Assembly (NCBI RefSeq): GCF_032490495.1
Contig: NZ_JAVYJB010000010.1
Coordinates: 1-64,000, forward strand
Length of the DNA stretch: 64,000 nt
Reading direction: 5' to 3'
DNA from: Pilosibacter fragilis
GTDB lineage: Bacteria; Bacillota; Clostridia; Lachnospirales; Lachnospiraceae
Below are positions 34,683-43,693 of this stretch, in pieces (the first letter of the stretch is position 1; the number at the start of each line of letters is the position of its first letter). The position numbers and the translations under genes are program-made. The notes beneath the pieces were generated by a model. It was not told the DNA's origin. It did no database searches and saw only the letters and a list, made by a program, of their open reading frames with translations.

Positions 34683-34815
34683 GTTACTGTTCACGCTTTG
34701 CGCAAACAGTAACTGATTTTGCCGATGCTTCGCATTCCGAATCGGCAAAATCCACTACCACCACTGTATTGTACGGAATTTTCAGTTCAGAAAATTCCTA
34801 CCCGTGTACAGTAAC
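34683..34815. repeat. Compound hairpin repeat family E
   Basis: A 133-bp element with ends GTTACTGT and ACAGTAAC. It contains three perfect hairpins: GTTACTGTT/AACAGTAAC (34683-34691, 34705-34713), a 12-bp stem GATTTTGCCGAT/ATCGGCAAAATC (34715-34726, 34741-34752), and GGAATTTT/AAAATTCC (34775-34782, 34791-34798). The ends resemble those of families A and B2. Single copy in the window, between the PPIase and DUF5721-like genes. Confidence 0.7.
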
Positions 34816-34873
34816 TTAAAATATACTCTTATGTCATTACAGCTGTGCGGACCTGGTGAATATTTTTAAGCTG

Positions 34874-35848
34874 TTAACTGTCTGTACCTTTACATATTGT
34901 TTCAAATATCTCGAAAAAGTCCGCCGATGTCCTCTCTCCATCTGTTATCGAGAGATTCTTCCACAGGCTGTCATCCTTCGCGAGATGGACCTTCGCCGCG
35001 TACTCCGAGTAGGTCTCGTAAAACACCTCATTCCTCTTCTCCCGGACCATCTCTTCCTTCCGGACCTTTGTGGCAGCTTCATCGTAGTCGTTGACGCAGC
35101 GCAGGATATAATATTTTCCATCCGCCTCGATCACATCGCTGATCTCCCCTGTGGCCAGGGCGTAAGCAGCCTTTTCGTAAGCCTCCGGTCTCAAGCCTCT
35201 GGAGATTTTCTTCTCGATCTCCTGATCCTCGGAGACCTCCTTTGCAACGGTCATAAAGTCGGTTCCTTCCATCTGGACTTTCTTTAACGCCTCATCCGCC
35301 TTGTCCTTATCGGAGAGCACGATCTCATCCACGGTGATGACCTTCGCCTCGCTGTCGCTGACTTCCAGGTTGACGCTGCCCGTCAGCGTCTCCACCAGTT
35401 TTTCGGTCTTCCAGTAGTCTTCATATAAAGATTCTACCACATCTTTGTCGATTTCGGAACTCTCCCCGGCGTTTTTCAGTTCTTTCATGTACTGAGCCGC
35501 TGCCTGTTTTGCCAGTTCCCGCTCTTTTCCGGAGAGCGTGACTTTTTCCTCGTCCGCCATGCGGCTCATGGTCTTTAATTCCTTTAAGAAATCATGGATC
35601 TGGGACAGCAATGTCTCCTCGAAGGTAGTTCCAGACTCGTCCACCACCGTATCCCAGATCTTGTCTGTATATAATTCTTCATAACGGAGCCGCTCCGTGG
35701 TGACGATCACCATGGTCTCGGCTTTCCCGTACTCTCTTTCACTTTTTCTGCCAGAAAGCAGCGTTTCCTTCACGCCGCATCCGCAGACGACTGCTGCCGC
35801 GAGGACGACCGCCGCAAGCGTCCGTCCCCATCGGTTCCATTTTCCCAT
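34874..35848 (-). CDS. Peptidylprolyl isomerase lipoprotein (PrsA/SurA-like)
   Basis: A 324-aa exported lipoprotein, with lipobox VVCGC near residue 23, anchored outside the membrane. A SurA-N-like helical region is followed by a parvulin-type rotamase region (about 180-265) with DEALKKVQMEGTDFMTVAKEVSED, ISRGLRPEAYEKAAYALATGEISDVIEADGKYYILRC. The parvulin core is divergent, so catalysis is uncertain, while a chaperone role in folding secreted proteins is plausible. The ATG at 35848 (MGKWNRW) is favoured because the signal peptide starts there. 16 bp after maf. Confidence 0.75.
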   Translation of the reverse strand: MGKWNRWGRTLAAVVLAAAVVCGCGVKETLLSGRKSEREYGKAETMVIVTTERLRYEELYTDKIWDTVVDESGTTFEETLLSQIHDFLKELKTMSRMADEEKVTLSGKERELAKQAAAQYMKELKNAGESSEIDKDVVESLYEDYWKTEKLVETLTGSVNLEVSDSEAKVITVDEIVLSDKDKADEALKKVQMEGTDFMTVAKEVSEDQEIEKKISRGLRPEAYEKAAYALATGEISDVIEADGKYYILRCVNDYDEAATKVRKEEMVREKRNEVFYETYSEYAAKVHLAKDDSLWKNLSITDGERTSADFFEIFETICKGTDS

Positions 35849-35864
35849 ATTTCTGTCTCCACTT

Positions 35865-36452
35865 CTACACAGCGCCAAGTTCTTTCAATTTCTGGTACAC
35901 TAAATGCACCGGAAGTCCCATCACATTCGCGTAGGATCCCTTTAATCCCTCAATATATCTCGCAAAAAATCCCTGGACCGCATAAGATCCCGCCTTGTCC
36001 ATGGGCTCCTCGGAATCCGCGTACTCACGGATCTCCGCCTCTGTCATCGTGGACACGTTCACGTCCGTCTCATCGTAGAAAGAAACAACGGTATCTTCCT
36101 CTCCCGCAGTTCCTTTTTTCACGATGCACACGCCCGTATAGACCTGATGGCTGCGTCCCGCGAGTCTTTTTATCATCTCATATGCCTCTTCATGGCTCTT
36201 CGGTTTTCCGAGGATCTTTCCATCTGCCGCAACGACCGTATCAGATCCTAAGACTACCGCGCCTTCCGGCATATCTTCCGCAACATCAACGGCTTTCTGC
36301 TCCGCAAGGCTCATAACTACCACCGAGGGCTCATCCGATGTGATCTTCTCCTCCACGTGGCTCACGATGATCTCCGGGACGATTCCGATCTGCAGAAGCA
36401 GTTCTTTCCGTCTTGGGGAACCGGATGCCAGGATGATTCTCTTCTTTTCCAT
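35865..36452 (-). CDS. maf: Maf family nucleotide pyrophosphatase
   Basis: A 195-aa enzyme that hydrolyses non-canonical or modified nucleoside triphosphates such as dTTP/UTP analogues. Family motifs present are LASGSPRRKELL at the N-terminus, LAEQKAVDVAE, VVLGSDTVVAADGKILGKP, RLAGRSHQVYTGV and YAVQGFFARYIEGLKGSYANVMGLP. Length is typical. The ATG at 36452 is preceded by AAAGGAAAG; a longer in-frame start would add basic sequence outside the family. Cotranscribed with the PPIase gene. Confidence 0.93.
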   Translation of the reverse strand: MEKKRIILASGSPRRKELLLQIGIVPEIIVSHVEEKITSDEPSVVVMSLAEQKAVDVAEDMPEGAVVLGSDTVVAADGKILGKPKSHEEAYEMIKRLAGRSHQVYTGVCIVKKGTAGEEDTVVSFYDETDVNVSTMTEAEIREYADSEEPMDKAGSYAVQGFFARYIEGLKGSYANVMGLPVHLVYQKLKELGAV

Positions 36453-36534
36453 CTTGTTTTTCTTTCCTTTATGTCTTTCCTGCACGGACAGTTTTATACT
36501 CAAACTATCGCATTTTTCTATTTTATAGAAGAAA

Positions 36535-36565
36535 GAGGCGGTCTGACATAAGATCCAGCCGCCTC
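36535..36565 (-). terminator. Intrinsic terminator downstream of glyS
   Basis: On the minus strand GAGGCGG pairs with CCGCCTC (36559-36565 with 36535-36541), followed by TTTCTTCTATAAAA. It lies 32 bp after the glyS stop. Confidence 0.7.
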
Positions 36566-36596
36566 ATCCTGTCCTAATCACTGATTTTTCCAGTAA

Positions 36597-37985
36597 TTAG
36601 AAGCTTAATTTTTCCTCAAAATAGCTCTTTAACTCTGCGATCGGGATACGAACCTGCTCCATGGTATCTCTGTCACGAACGGTTACAGCTCCGTCTGTCT
36701 CAGAATCAAAGTCATAGGTTACGCAGAATGGCGTACCGATCTCATCCTGTCTTCTATAACGTTTACCGATATTTCCTCTGTCATCGAACTCACAGTTATA
36801 GTACTTGGAAAGCTCTGCATATACCTTCTCTGCACCCTCGTTTAACTTCTTGGATAACGGAAGGATACCAACCTTCACCGGTGCAATCGCCGGATGGAAG
36901 TGCATAACGGTACGCACATCTCCGCCCTCTAATTCTTCTTCGTCGTATGCGGAGCAGAGGAATGCAAGTGTCACACGGTCTGCACCAAGAGACGGCTCGA
37001 TTACATACGGAATGTATTTCTCATTTACTTCATCATCAAAGTAAGACATATCCTGACCGGATACATTCTGATGCTGCGTCAGGTCATAATCGGTTCTGTC
37101 TGCGATTCCCCAAAGCTCTCCCCAGCCGAACGGGAATAAGAACTCAAGGTCTGTGGTTGCCTTACTGTAGAAGCAAAGCTCTTCCGGAGAATGGTCGCGG
37201 GCGCGCATCTCGTCCGGCTTGATGCCGAGATCCTGCAGCCACTTGATACAGTACTGTTTCCAGTATGCGAACCAGTCAAGGTCTGTACCCGGTTTGCAGA
37301 AGAACTCTAACTCCATCTGCTCGAACTCTCTGGTACGGAATGTGAAGTTACCCGGTGTAATCTCGTTACGGAAGGACTTACCGATCTGTCCGATACCGAA
37401 CGGAACTTTCTTTCTGGATGTTCTCTGTACGTTCTTGAAGTTTACGAAGATACCCTGTGCTGTCTCCGGTCTCAAGTAAACCGTGTTCTTTGCATCCTCG
37501 GTAACGCCCTGGAATGTCTTGAACATTAAGTTGAACTGACGGATATCAGTAAAGTCATGCTTTCCGCAGCTTGGACACGGGATCTGGTTATCATCGATAT
37601 ACTTCTTCATCTGCTCCTGGCTCCAGCCGTCGATCGGAGTCTCCGGCTCAACGCCTTTCTCTGCCATGTAGTCCTCGATGAGCTTGTCGGCACGGAAACG
37701 CTCTTTACATGCCTTACAGTCCATTAACGGATCGGAGAAACCGCCGATATGTCCGGATGCTACCCATGTCTGGGAGTTCATTAAGATCGCGCAGTCAACA
37801 CCTACGTTGTACGGATTCTCCTGAACGAATTTCTTCCACCATGCGCGCTTTACGTTATTCTTAAGCTCTACGCCCAGATTGCCGTAATCCCATGTGTTTG
37901 CAAGACCTCCGTAAATCTCGGAACCCGGATATACAAAGCCTCTGGATTTCGCAAGTGCTACAATTTTTTCCATTGTCTTTTCCAT
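36597..37985 (-). CDS. glyS: Glycyl-tRNA synthetase, dimeric (single-chain) type
   Basis: A 462-aa class II synthetase that charges tRNA-Gly. Motifs include GFVYPGSEIYGGLANTWDYGNLGVELKNN, TWVASGHIGGFSDPLMDCKACKERFRAD, a zinc-like CPSCGKHDF, the motif 2 region FRNEITPGNFTFRTREFEQMELEFF, and motif 3 EPSLGADRVTLAFLCSAY. It is the eukaryotic-like homodimeric form, not the alpha2-beta2 form. The ATG at 37985 follows AGGAG and removes a 57-residue upstream extension that is spacer DNA. I see no glycine T-box in the leader; instead repeat A3 lies there. Confidence 0.96.
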   Translation of the reverse strand: MEKTMEKIVALAKSRGFVYPGSEIYGGLANTWDYGNLGVELKNNVKRAWWKKFVQENPYNVGVDCAILMNSQTWVASGHIGGFSDPLMDCKACKERFRADKLIEDYMAEKGVEPETPIDGWSQEQMKKYIDDNQIPCPSCGKHDFTDIRQFNLMFKTFQGVTEDAKNTVYLRPETAQGIFVNFKNVQRTSRKKVPFGIGQIGKSFRNEITPGNFTFRTREFEQMELEFFCKPGTDLDWFAYWKQYCIKWLQDLGIKPDEMRARDHSPEELCFYSKATTDLEFLFPFGWGELWGIADRTDYDLTQHQNVSGQDMSYFDDEVNEKYIPYVIEPSLGADRVTLAFLCSAYDEEELEGGDVRTVMHFHPAIAPVKVGILPLSKKLNEGAEKVYAELSKYYNCEFDDRGNIGKRYRRQDEIGTPFCVTYDFDSETDGAVTVRDRDTMEQVRIPIAELKSYFEEKLSF

Positions 37986-38050
37986 TGTGACTCTCCTCTT
38001 GATCTCTTTCTGTCCGTGCTGGTCTGCGCGGCAGAGTAATTCTTCTATTG

Positions 38051-38120
38051 TAACTGTCCAGCCCTTCAAACAGTGTTTTCTTACGGCCGGCGCAGGAAAA
38101 CGCGCAGACCAGCTGAACAG
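38051..38120 (-). repeat. Element family A, copy A3 (short form) with extra inverted arm
   Basis: Read on the minus strand: AACTGTTCAGCTGGTCTGCG, CGGCCGTAAGAAAAC and a final GGCTGGACAGTT, matching A2 in order with changed stems. In addition CGCGCAGACCAGC (38101-38113) has a perfect 13-bp inverted partner at 38018-38030, so the whole 38018-38120 block can form a larger cruciform. It lies between a lipoprotein gene and glyS. Confidence 0.7.
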
Positions 38121-38127
38121 TTTTTCA

Positions 38128-38769
38128 CTATTTAAATATAATATAGGACGTCTCACCTTCCGGTGTCTCGGCCATACTTCCGTTAAGGGTCACACCCTCA
38201 GACACATACCGGACCTGTCCGTCTGTCTGGATCTTTGCGCTGCCCTTCACACATACCACATAGAGCTTTTTCTGTTTTGTTATATCCACAGCGGAGACCT
38301 CGGTATTCTCGTCTCCCGCCTTGTAGAACGTGGATCCGACGATATAGCCCTTTTCCACCCCATCCGGAACGGAAACGACATCCAGGCTCTCAATCCGGAT
38401 CCCACTCTCAGTATCCGGATATTCCTCCGCGAAGCGAAGATATTCCTCCGCATCCGGAAATGTGATGAGAAGCTTTGCGGTTCCGTCTTTCACGGTGCAT
38501 TCCGCGATCTCAGCCTTTTTTTCGCTGCTTCCGGACTGATTTCCACTCTCAAACACGCCCAGCATTTCTTCTGCGTAAGCTTTTAATTCATCAGCACTGT
38601 AGTAATCATTCTCGTAGGACTCCACATCCGCGCTTGTGACGGTGCCTTCCTTTGTGACATAAAGGCTGGACTCCGTCGGGGCAAATGCGGTCGTTCCGTT
38701 TCCTCCGCCGCAGCCATTTAAGGCAAGCGAAAGAAGGAGAATGGCTGCTGCCGTCTGTCCTTTTTTCAT
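38128..38769 (-). CDS. Hypothetical lipoprotein
   Basis: A 213-aa exported lipoprotein with signal MKKGQTAAAILLLSLALNGCGGG; Cys20 of LNGC is the predicted lipid anchor. The mature part is acidic, begins with a helix containing ADELKAYAEEMLGVFES, and continues as beta-rich sequence with no known motif. The ATG at 38769 follows AGGAGG; the longer frame would bury the signal peptide. Function unknown. The next upstream gene is recO on the same strand. Confidence 0.75.
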   Translation of the reverse strand: MKKGQTAAAILLLSLALNGCGGGNGTTAFAPTESSLYVTKEGTVTSADVESYENDYYSADELKAYAEEMLGVFESGNQSGSSEKKAEIAECTVKDGTAKLLITFPDAEEYLRFAEEYPDTESGIRIESLDVVSVPDGVEKGYIVGSTFYKAGDENTEVSAVDITKQKKLYVVCVKGSAKIQTDGQVRYVSEGVTLNGSMAETPEGETSYIIFK

Positions 38770-38795
38770 GAATTCCTCCTTATCCCTAAAAATCC

Positions 38796-38855
38796 GTAAC
38801 GCTCCAGTACCTTCATCGTTACGCACGGATATTCCGGTATCTCCGACTGTACGAA
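38796..38855 (-). repeat. Relic of family A right end
   Basis: GTAACGCTCCAGTACCTTCATCGTTACG matches the reverse complement of the A1 right end (GTAACTATTCAGTACCTTCA, then TAGTTACG). The terminal GTAAC/GTTAC pairing is kept. A further weak relative lies at 50047-50071. The left half of the element is not recognisable. Confidence 0.5.
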
Positions 38856-38892
38856 TAAGCCGCACAGATGTCCGCTATTTTTAAGGATTACC

Positions 38893-39546
38893 CTATTTAT
38901 ATACAAGAACATCCAAAATGTCAAGTGAATGGAAGGTTTTATCTACGAATCGCCGCTTATTTTCCGCTACGCACTTCGTAAATTCTTCCAGAACTTTCTC
39001 TGTAACCGTAAAGGTATAGAGCTTTTCCACCGGCGACGCAAGGACGTACTCCCATGTATAGATCGTGGAATCTTCCAGTCTTCCCAGAGGCTTTTCCATA
39101 TACTCACCGTTGATCTCCATGAGTTTCAGTTCGAAGACTGCCCGCACAAGGCGATTGGGGATCGCGCTTTTCAAGAGCGCCCTGAGGGACTGATAGAGAA
39201 GCTTTAAGGTCTCCACTGCCTCCAGATTTTCTCTCCCGTAGTAGTCCGCAAACTCCAGAAAATAGGAGCCGTAACACGCCGCCTCCATATCCTCCGTGAT
39301 CTCCCGGAAGTAGTTCTGTACATCCACAGAGACGAGAGAGTAGGCATCCCGGCCCTCATAGAGGGCAAACGTGCCGAATACAAAAGGCGCGGATGCCGCC
39401 ATCAGCGTGCTTCCCGGTCTTCTTGCGCCTCTGGCGAAAGCCGTGATCTTTCCCCGTTCACAGGTCAGGATCACAAGTCTTCTGTCGTATTCGCCCGCCG
39501 GGGCGGATTTGATGACCATCCCGGTCAGAATCACCTGTTCTCTCAT
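38893..39546 (-). CDS. recO: DNA repair protein RecO
   Basis: A 217-aa recombination mediator that helps RecR load RecA on SSB-coated DNA. The N-terminal OB fold shows VILTGMVIKSAPAGEYDRRLVILTCERGKITAFARGARRP. The remainder is helical (YFLEFADYYGRENLEAVETLKLLYQSL). The protein is shorter than the common 240-260 aa, and the C-terminal zinc-finger cysteines of many RecO proteins are absent; NGEYMEKPLGRLEDSTIYTW stands where the knuckle usually lies. It starts 3 bp after the era stop, the common era-recO order. Confidence 0.88.
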   Translation of the reverse strand: MREQVILTGMVIKSAPAGEYDRRLVILTCERGKITAFARGARRPGSTLMAASAPFVFGTFALYEGRDAYSLVSVDVQNYFREITEDMEAACYGSYFLEFADYYGRENLEAVETLKLLYQSLRALLKSAIPNRLVRAVFELKLMEINGEYMEKPLGRLEDSTIYTWEYVLASPVEKLYTFTVTEKVLEEFTKCVAENKRRFVDKTFHSLDILDVLVYK

Positions 39547-39549
39547 ATC

Positions 39550-40452
39550 TTAAATGTCTTTCGAATTATAACCGTAGTTCTTCATGTAGAGCTCGGAATC
39601 TCTCCATTCCTTGCGGACCTTGACCCAGAGCTTTAAGTTGACCTTCGTGTCCATAAGGTTTTCGATCTCGATCCTGGCGGAGGTACCGATGCGTTTTAAC
39701 ATCTGGCCGCCTTTTCCGATGACGATTCCCTTATGGGACTCACGTTCGCAGATGATCGTCGCGTCGATATCAAACATGCCGTTATCGCGCTCTGTCATGC
39801 GCTCGATGGTGACTGCGATTCCGTGGGGGATCTCGTCAGACATCATGCGGAGTGCCTTCTCGCGGATCAGCTCCGCGGCGATCTGGCGCATCGGCTGGTC
39901 TGTGACAGTGTCCTCATCGTAATACTGCGGTCCTTCCGGCAGATACTGGAAGATCGTGTGAATCAGGGTATCCGTGTTTGTCTTCTTCATCGCGGATACC
40001 GGGATCACCTCTTTAAAGTGATACGCGTCCTTATAGGTCTCGATAGTCTTTAAGATGTCCTCTTTCTTCACCGTATCGATTTTGTTGATGACGAGGATCA
40101 CCGGCGTCTTTACCGTCTGCAGCACCTTTAAGATATGCTGCTCGCCGGAACCGATGTAGGTTCCCGGCTCCACGAGCCATAAGATCACATCCACTTCGCG
40201 CAGCGTGTGCTCCGCTACATTCACCATGTACTCACCAAGCTTGTTTTTTGCCTTGTGGATACCAGGTGTGTCCAGGAAGATGATCTGACCGTGCTCATCT
40301 GTATACACGGTCTGGATCCTGTTTCTCGTGGTCTGCGGTTTTTCCGATGTGATCGCGATCTTCTGTCCGATCAGGTGGTTCATCAGCGTGGACTTACCAA
40401 CGTTCGGGCGTCCGATCAATGTCACAAAACCAGATTTATATCCCTTTTTCAT
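39550..40452 (-). CDS. era: GTPase Era
   Basis: A 300-aa GTPase required for 30S ribosome maturation, binding the 3' end of 16S rRNA. G motifs are G1 LIGRPNVGKSTLMN, G2 around TTRN, G3 FLDTPGIHK, G4 VINKIDTV and G5 VSAM. The C-terminal KH domain has VIGKGGQMLKRIGTSARIEIENLM. AAGGAG precedes the ATG. It overlaps no gene but is closely followed by recO. Repeat C1 occupies most of its upstream spacer. Confidence 0.97.
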   Translation of the reverse strand: MKKGYKSGFVTLIGRPNVGKSTLMNHLIGQKIAITSEKPQTTRNRIQTVYTDEHGQIIFLDTPGIHKAKNKLGEYMVNVAEHTLREVDVILWLVEPGTYIGSGEQHILKVLQTVKTPVILVINKIDTVKKEDILKTIETYKDAYHFKEVIPVSAMKKTNTDTLIHTIFQYLPEGPQYYDEDTVTDQPMRQIAAELIREKALRMMSDEIPHGIAVTIERMTERDNGMFDIDATIICERESHKGIVIGKGGQMLKRIGTSARIEIENLMDTKVNLKLWVKVRKEWRDSELYMKNYGYNSKDI

Positions 40453-40502
40453 GAAATCTCCTTAATTCTTTTATATGTATCTCTCCCATACCGAATTGCT
40501 CC

Positions 40503-40688
40503 CGCATCTACGCTTCGCTCCGGTCGGTGCTGGACATGTGCCACCGGCACATAGCACCTTCAAAAGCATTCGTAATCCGCTCATTTTTCTTCGAAAAATG
40601 GCTACTTACTCATGCTTTTGGCGGGCCAAAAGGTCAAAACTTCTCCTGCAGGCAAGCCTGCGTCGAAGTTCCGGCCTTTTTTCCCTTG
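40503..40688 (-). repeat. Compound hairpin repeat family C, copy C1
   Basis: About 186 bp. On the minus strand a terminal AAAGGCC-type stem encloses a TGCAGG loop, then CAAAAGCAT/ATGCTTTTG with an inner CATTTTT/AAAAATG, then the shared 56-nt module (40503-40558: GGTGCT/AGCACC with inner TGTGCC/GGCACA). It aligns along its length with C2 at 43694-43880. Sits between the M16C peptidase gene and era. Confidence 0.8.
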
Positions 40689-40691
40689 GTA

Positions 40692-43625
40692 TTATGCAAA
40701 CAGCGGCTTGATCTCCTTAAATATCTCGCTGTCTGCCTTGATCTTATCCTCATTTCCGACCACGCATACCGCGCCAGTCTCAAGGATCGCCTTCGTGATC
40801 GGTGCAAGGGCGCGGATGTCTTCCACAGTCGCGTTTAAGATCTCCTCGCGCTCCTTCTTCAGCATCTCGTCCGTCACTCCGGAATACCATGCGGAGAGTC
40901 CGCGGCTTCCCTGTAAGGACGGAGTCAGCGGTGTGTCGATATCGCTGATGGTTCCGATGACATATTTTGTCATGGTGCGCTCATCCGCCTCGAAGTTCTC
41001 CAGATAAGCCGGAATGCCGAGATAGATATCATCGCTCTTCTTCACTTCCGGATCGCGATAAGAGACAAAATATCCCTCGCCGGAACGTCCAATGCCGCTC
41101 ATACAGCCGTAAGCGCCGCCCTTCACGCGGATGTTGATCCAGAGGTAATCGTAGCTCAGCATCACCTTCAGGATCCGAAGCGCGCCTGTGTAGGAATATC
41201 CGCTTCCCGTGAAGGTTCCACAGTGTGCCACATAGTTGACCTTTGAGGAGGAAGTGAATCCCTCGTTTAAATTCTCCTTCGGTGCCGTAAACGGATAGAT
41301 TTTTCCGCTGCCCGCCGGAAGCTTCTCAGAGAGCTTCTTCATAGCATTCCCGAGGTAAGAGAATCCCTCGTCGTCCGCCGTGTAGCTGACGGTCATGTTC
41401 TCCCTTGTAAAAAGAGCTTCCATCACACGCTTCAGACCTGCGATGATCTCGCTCTTCTTCTCGTCAAAGTTCTTCGCACAGTCCTCCAGGAACTTAAAGT
41501 ATCCAATCCCGCCTGTCATATCGTTATAGTAGGAGGTGTCAGAGAAGTAGGATGTGGCTCTCGCGACTGCCGCCGTGTGGCCAGATCCCATGAGTTTCAT
41601 CTGGGACTTTGATTTTCCCTCGCTTAGGATCTCGTTTAACCGCTTCTCATCATCGAGAACAGAGCGGTTAAGGATCTCCTCCAGGATCTCGAAGCCGAAG
41701 TCAAGCTTCTCGTAGAGCACTCTCGCGCTGCAGACAAAGACACCTGTGAAGCTTCCTGCCTTTGTGAGATCCGGGTAAGATGTCACGGAGAAGGAAATTC
41801 CACCGCTGTTTAAAAAGATCTCGCTGCTTAAATCGCTGTAGCTGTAATTTTTCGTATCCACATATCCAAGGACAGATTTTAAGAGTCCGAGATACGGCAG
41901 ATCCTCCATCGGAATCCGGTCCGTGTTGAAGAGGACCTTCAGATAACCGATCCCTGATGTGAACATGTTGTGGCGGACCACTGTGATGCCGTCCAGCTTC
42001 GTCTCCTCGAAGATCAGTTTCGCCGGTTCCCTTCCGATCCCCTCTCTCGTGAGCATCGGGATCTTCTCGAGATCTTCCTTCGGTGACGGGGTATCCTGGT
42101 ATTCCTTTAATTCCTTCGTCTGGCGTACCAGAGTCTCGATCTCCTCTTTGGAGAGACTGTCCTTATATTCTTTTAACTTTTTCGCCGTCTGCTCCTCGAT
42201 CCGTGCGGCGAGGTTCTTCTTCGGGCTCGCGATCACAACAGCCTCGTACGGGTTGTCAAGAAGGTATGTCCTGATCAGTCCCTCAAAATATCCGCTGTCC
42301 GCGCCTTTCTTCAACGCCGCGAAGGTGTCCTCATACTCTAAGTGCATCATCGGATCGCCGCCGTAGAGCCAGCTGTCCAGGCACTGGAGACCGTACATGA
42401 GTCCCTTCGGCGTGGAGCCATAATCCGCCTCGCGGTACTGGAATTCATAGTTGTTGATTCCGGCTTTCAGGCACTTTTTGTCGATGCCGCCGTCCGCGAG
42501 CTTCTTTAACTCCGCCTTTACGATCTTTACGAACTCGTCCTTCTGCTCTCTCTCCGCGTTCTTCGCGATCACGGAGAAATACGGCTGTAAGATCCCATAC
42601 TCGTAGCCGCCCATGATGTCATCGCCAATCCCGGCATCCAGAAGCGCTTTCTTAAGCGGCGCGCCCGGGGCATCTAAGAGCACATACTCCAGGATCTGGA
42701 ATGCCACGTACTCCTTCGGGGAGAGTTCATTTCCCGCCTGGGTATTGATGGAAAGGTAGGTCGCGTGGTCAAGGCTCTCGGACTCGGATACGGAGTAGAA
42801 GATCTCCCTCTCGATGGGTTCCTTGAATTTCTTCTGGATCTGGATCTCAGAATCGATCTCTTTTCTGTCGTACTTTCCGAGGTACTCCTCATCCAGCCAT
42901 CTTAATTTCTCCGTCATGTCCATATCGCCGTAGAGGTAGATATAGCTGTTGGACGGATGATAATATTTATGATAGAACGCGAGGTAATCCTCGTAGTTCA
43001 GCTTTACAATGTCTTCCGGATCTCCGCCGGACTCCACGCCGTAGCAGGTATCCGGGAACATTGCCGTATGGATATAGCTGTCCAGGACACTCTCCGGGGA
43101 GGAGAACACGCCCTTCATCTCGTTGTATACAACGCCGTTGTAGGTGAGCTCGCCTTCCGGATCTTCCAGCTCGTAGTGCCAGCCTTCCTGCATGAAGATT
43201 TTCTTCTCTTTTCCGATATTCGGGTGGAAGACCGCGTCCATGTAAACGTCCATGAGGTTCTGGAAATCAGTGTCGTTACAGCTTGCGATCGGATAAACGG
43301 TCTTATCCGGGTAAGTCATGGCGTTTAAAAAGGTGTTTAAGGATCCCTTGACGAGCTCCACAAATGGATCCTTCACCGGGAATTTATCAGATCCGCAGAG
43401 CACGGTATGCTCGATGATATGCGGAACGCCGGTGCTGTCTGACGGCGGCGTCCGGAAACCGATGCAGAATACTTTATTATTGTCCTCGTTGCTCATGAGG
43501 AAAATATTTGCGCCTGTTTTTTTATGCTCTAAGATCATACCGTCGGAATTCAGTTCCGGGATATGTTTTACCTGCCGAAGCCGGTACGCGTCAAGGGCTT
43601 TGACTGATTCAATCTGGCTCTCCAT
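40692..43625 (-). CDS. M16C family zinc peptidase (presequence-protease-like)
   Basis: A 977-aa cytosolic peptidase with two M16 halves in one chain. The inverted zinc motif HIIEHTVLCGS (HxxEH) lies near residue 67, with PVKDPFVELVKGSLNTFLNAMT following and the distal Glu in YNGVVYNEMKGVFSSP. The C-terminal half includes GAYGCMSGIGRSGEGYFVSYRDP, a conserved M16C segment. Members cut peptides in a closed chamber. AAAGGA precedes the ATG. The gene is bracketed by direct copies of repeat C. Confidence 0.92.
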   Translation of the reverse strand: MESQIESVKALDAYRLRQVKHIPELNSDGMILEHKKTGANIFLMSNEDNNKVFCIGFRTPPSDSTGVPHIIEHTVLCGSDKFPVKDPFVELVKGSLNTFLNAMTYPDKTVYPIASCNDTDFQNLMDVYMDAVFHPNIGKEKKIFMQEGWHYELEDPEGELTYNGVVYNEMKGVFSSPESVLDSYIHTAMFPDTCYGVESGGDPEDIVKLNYEDYLAFYHKYYHPSNSYIYLYGDMDMTEKLRWLDEEYLGKYDRKEIDSEIQIQKKFKEPIEREIFYSVSESESLDHATYLSINTQAGNELSPKEYVAFQILEYVLLDAPGAPLKKALLDAGIGDDIMGGYEYGILQPYFSVIAKNAEREQKDEFVKIVKAELKKLADGGIDKKCLKAGINNYEFQYREADYGSTPKGLMYGLQCLDSWLYGGDPMMHLEYEDTFAALKKGADSGYFEGLIRTYLLDNPYEAVVIASPKKNLAARIEEQTAKKLKEYKDSLSKEEIETLVRQTKELKEYQDTPSPKEDLEKIPMLTREGIGREPAKLIFEETKLDGITVVRHNMFTSGIGYLKVLFNTDRIPMEDLPYLGLLKSVLGYVDTKNYSYSDLSSEIFLNSGGISFSVTSYPDLTKAGSFTGVFVCSARVLYEKLDFGFEILEEILNRSVLDDEKRLNEILSEGKSKSQMKLMGSGHTAAVARATSYFSDTSYYNDMTGGIGYFKFLEDCAKNFDEKKSEIIAGLKRVMEALFTRENMTVSYTADDEGFSYLGNAMKKLSEKLPAGSGKIYPFTAPKENLNEGFTSSSKVNYVAHCGTFTGSGYSYTGALRILKVMLSYDYLWINIRVKGGAYGCMSGIGRSGEGYFVSYRDPEVKKSDDIYLGIPAYLENFEADERTMTKYVIGTISDIDTPLTPSLQGSRGLSAWYSGVTDEMLKKEREEILNATVEDIRALAPITKAILETGAVCVVGNEDKIKADSEIFKEIKPLFA

Positions 43626-43693
43626 ATCTGAATGTCCTTTCTGTTGTGCTTTAGGCTATAGTTGTAACCGGATCGCTCCGCACTTCGTGCTTC

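Noticed and set aside
37986..38127. A glycine T-box or riboswitch upstream of glyS
   Set aside because: The spacer is short and is filled by repeat A3 with its inverted arms; I see no T-box sequence or specifier-loop arrangement.
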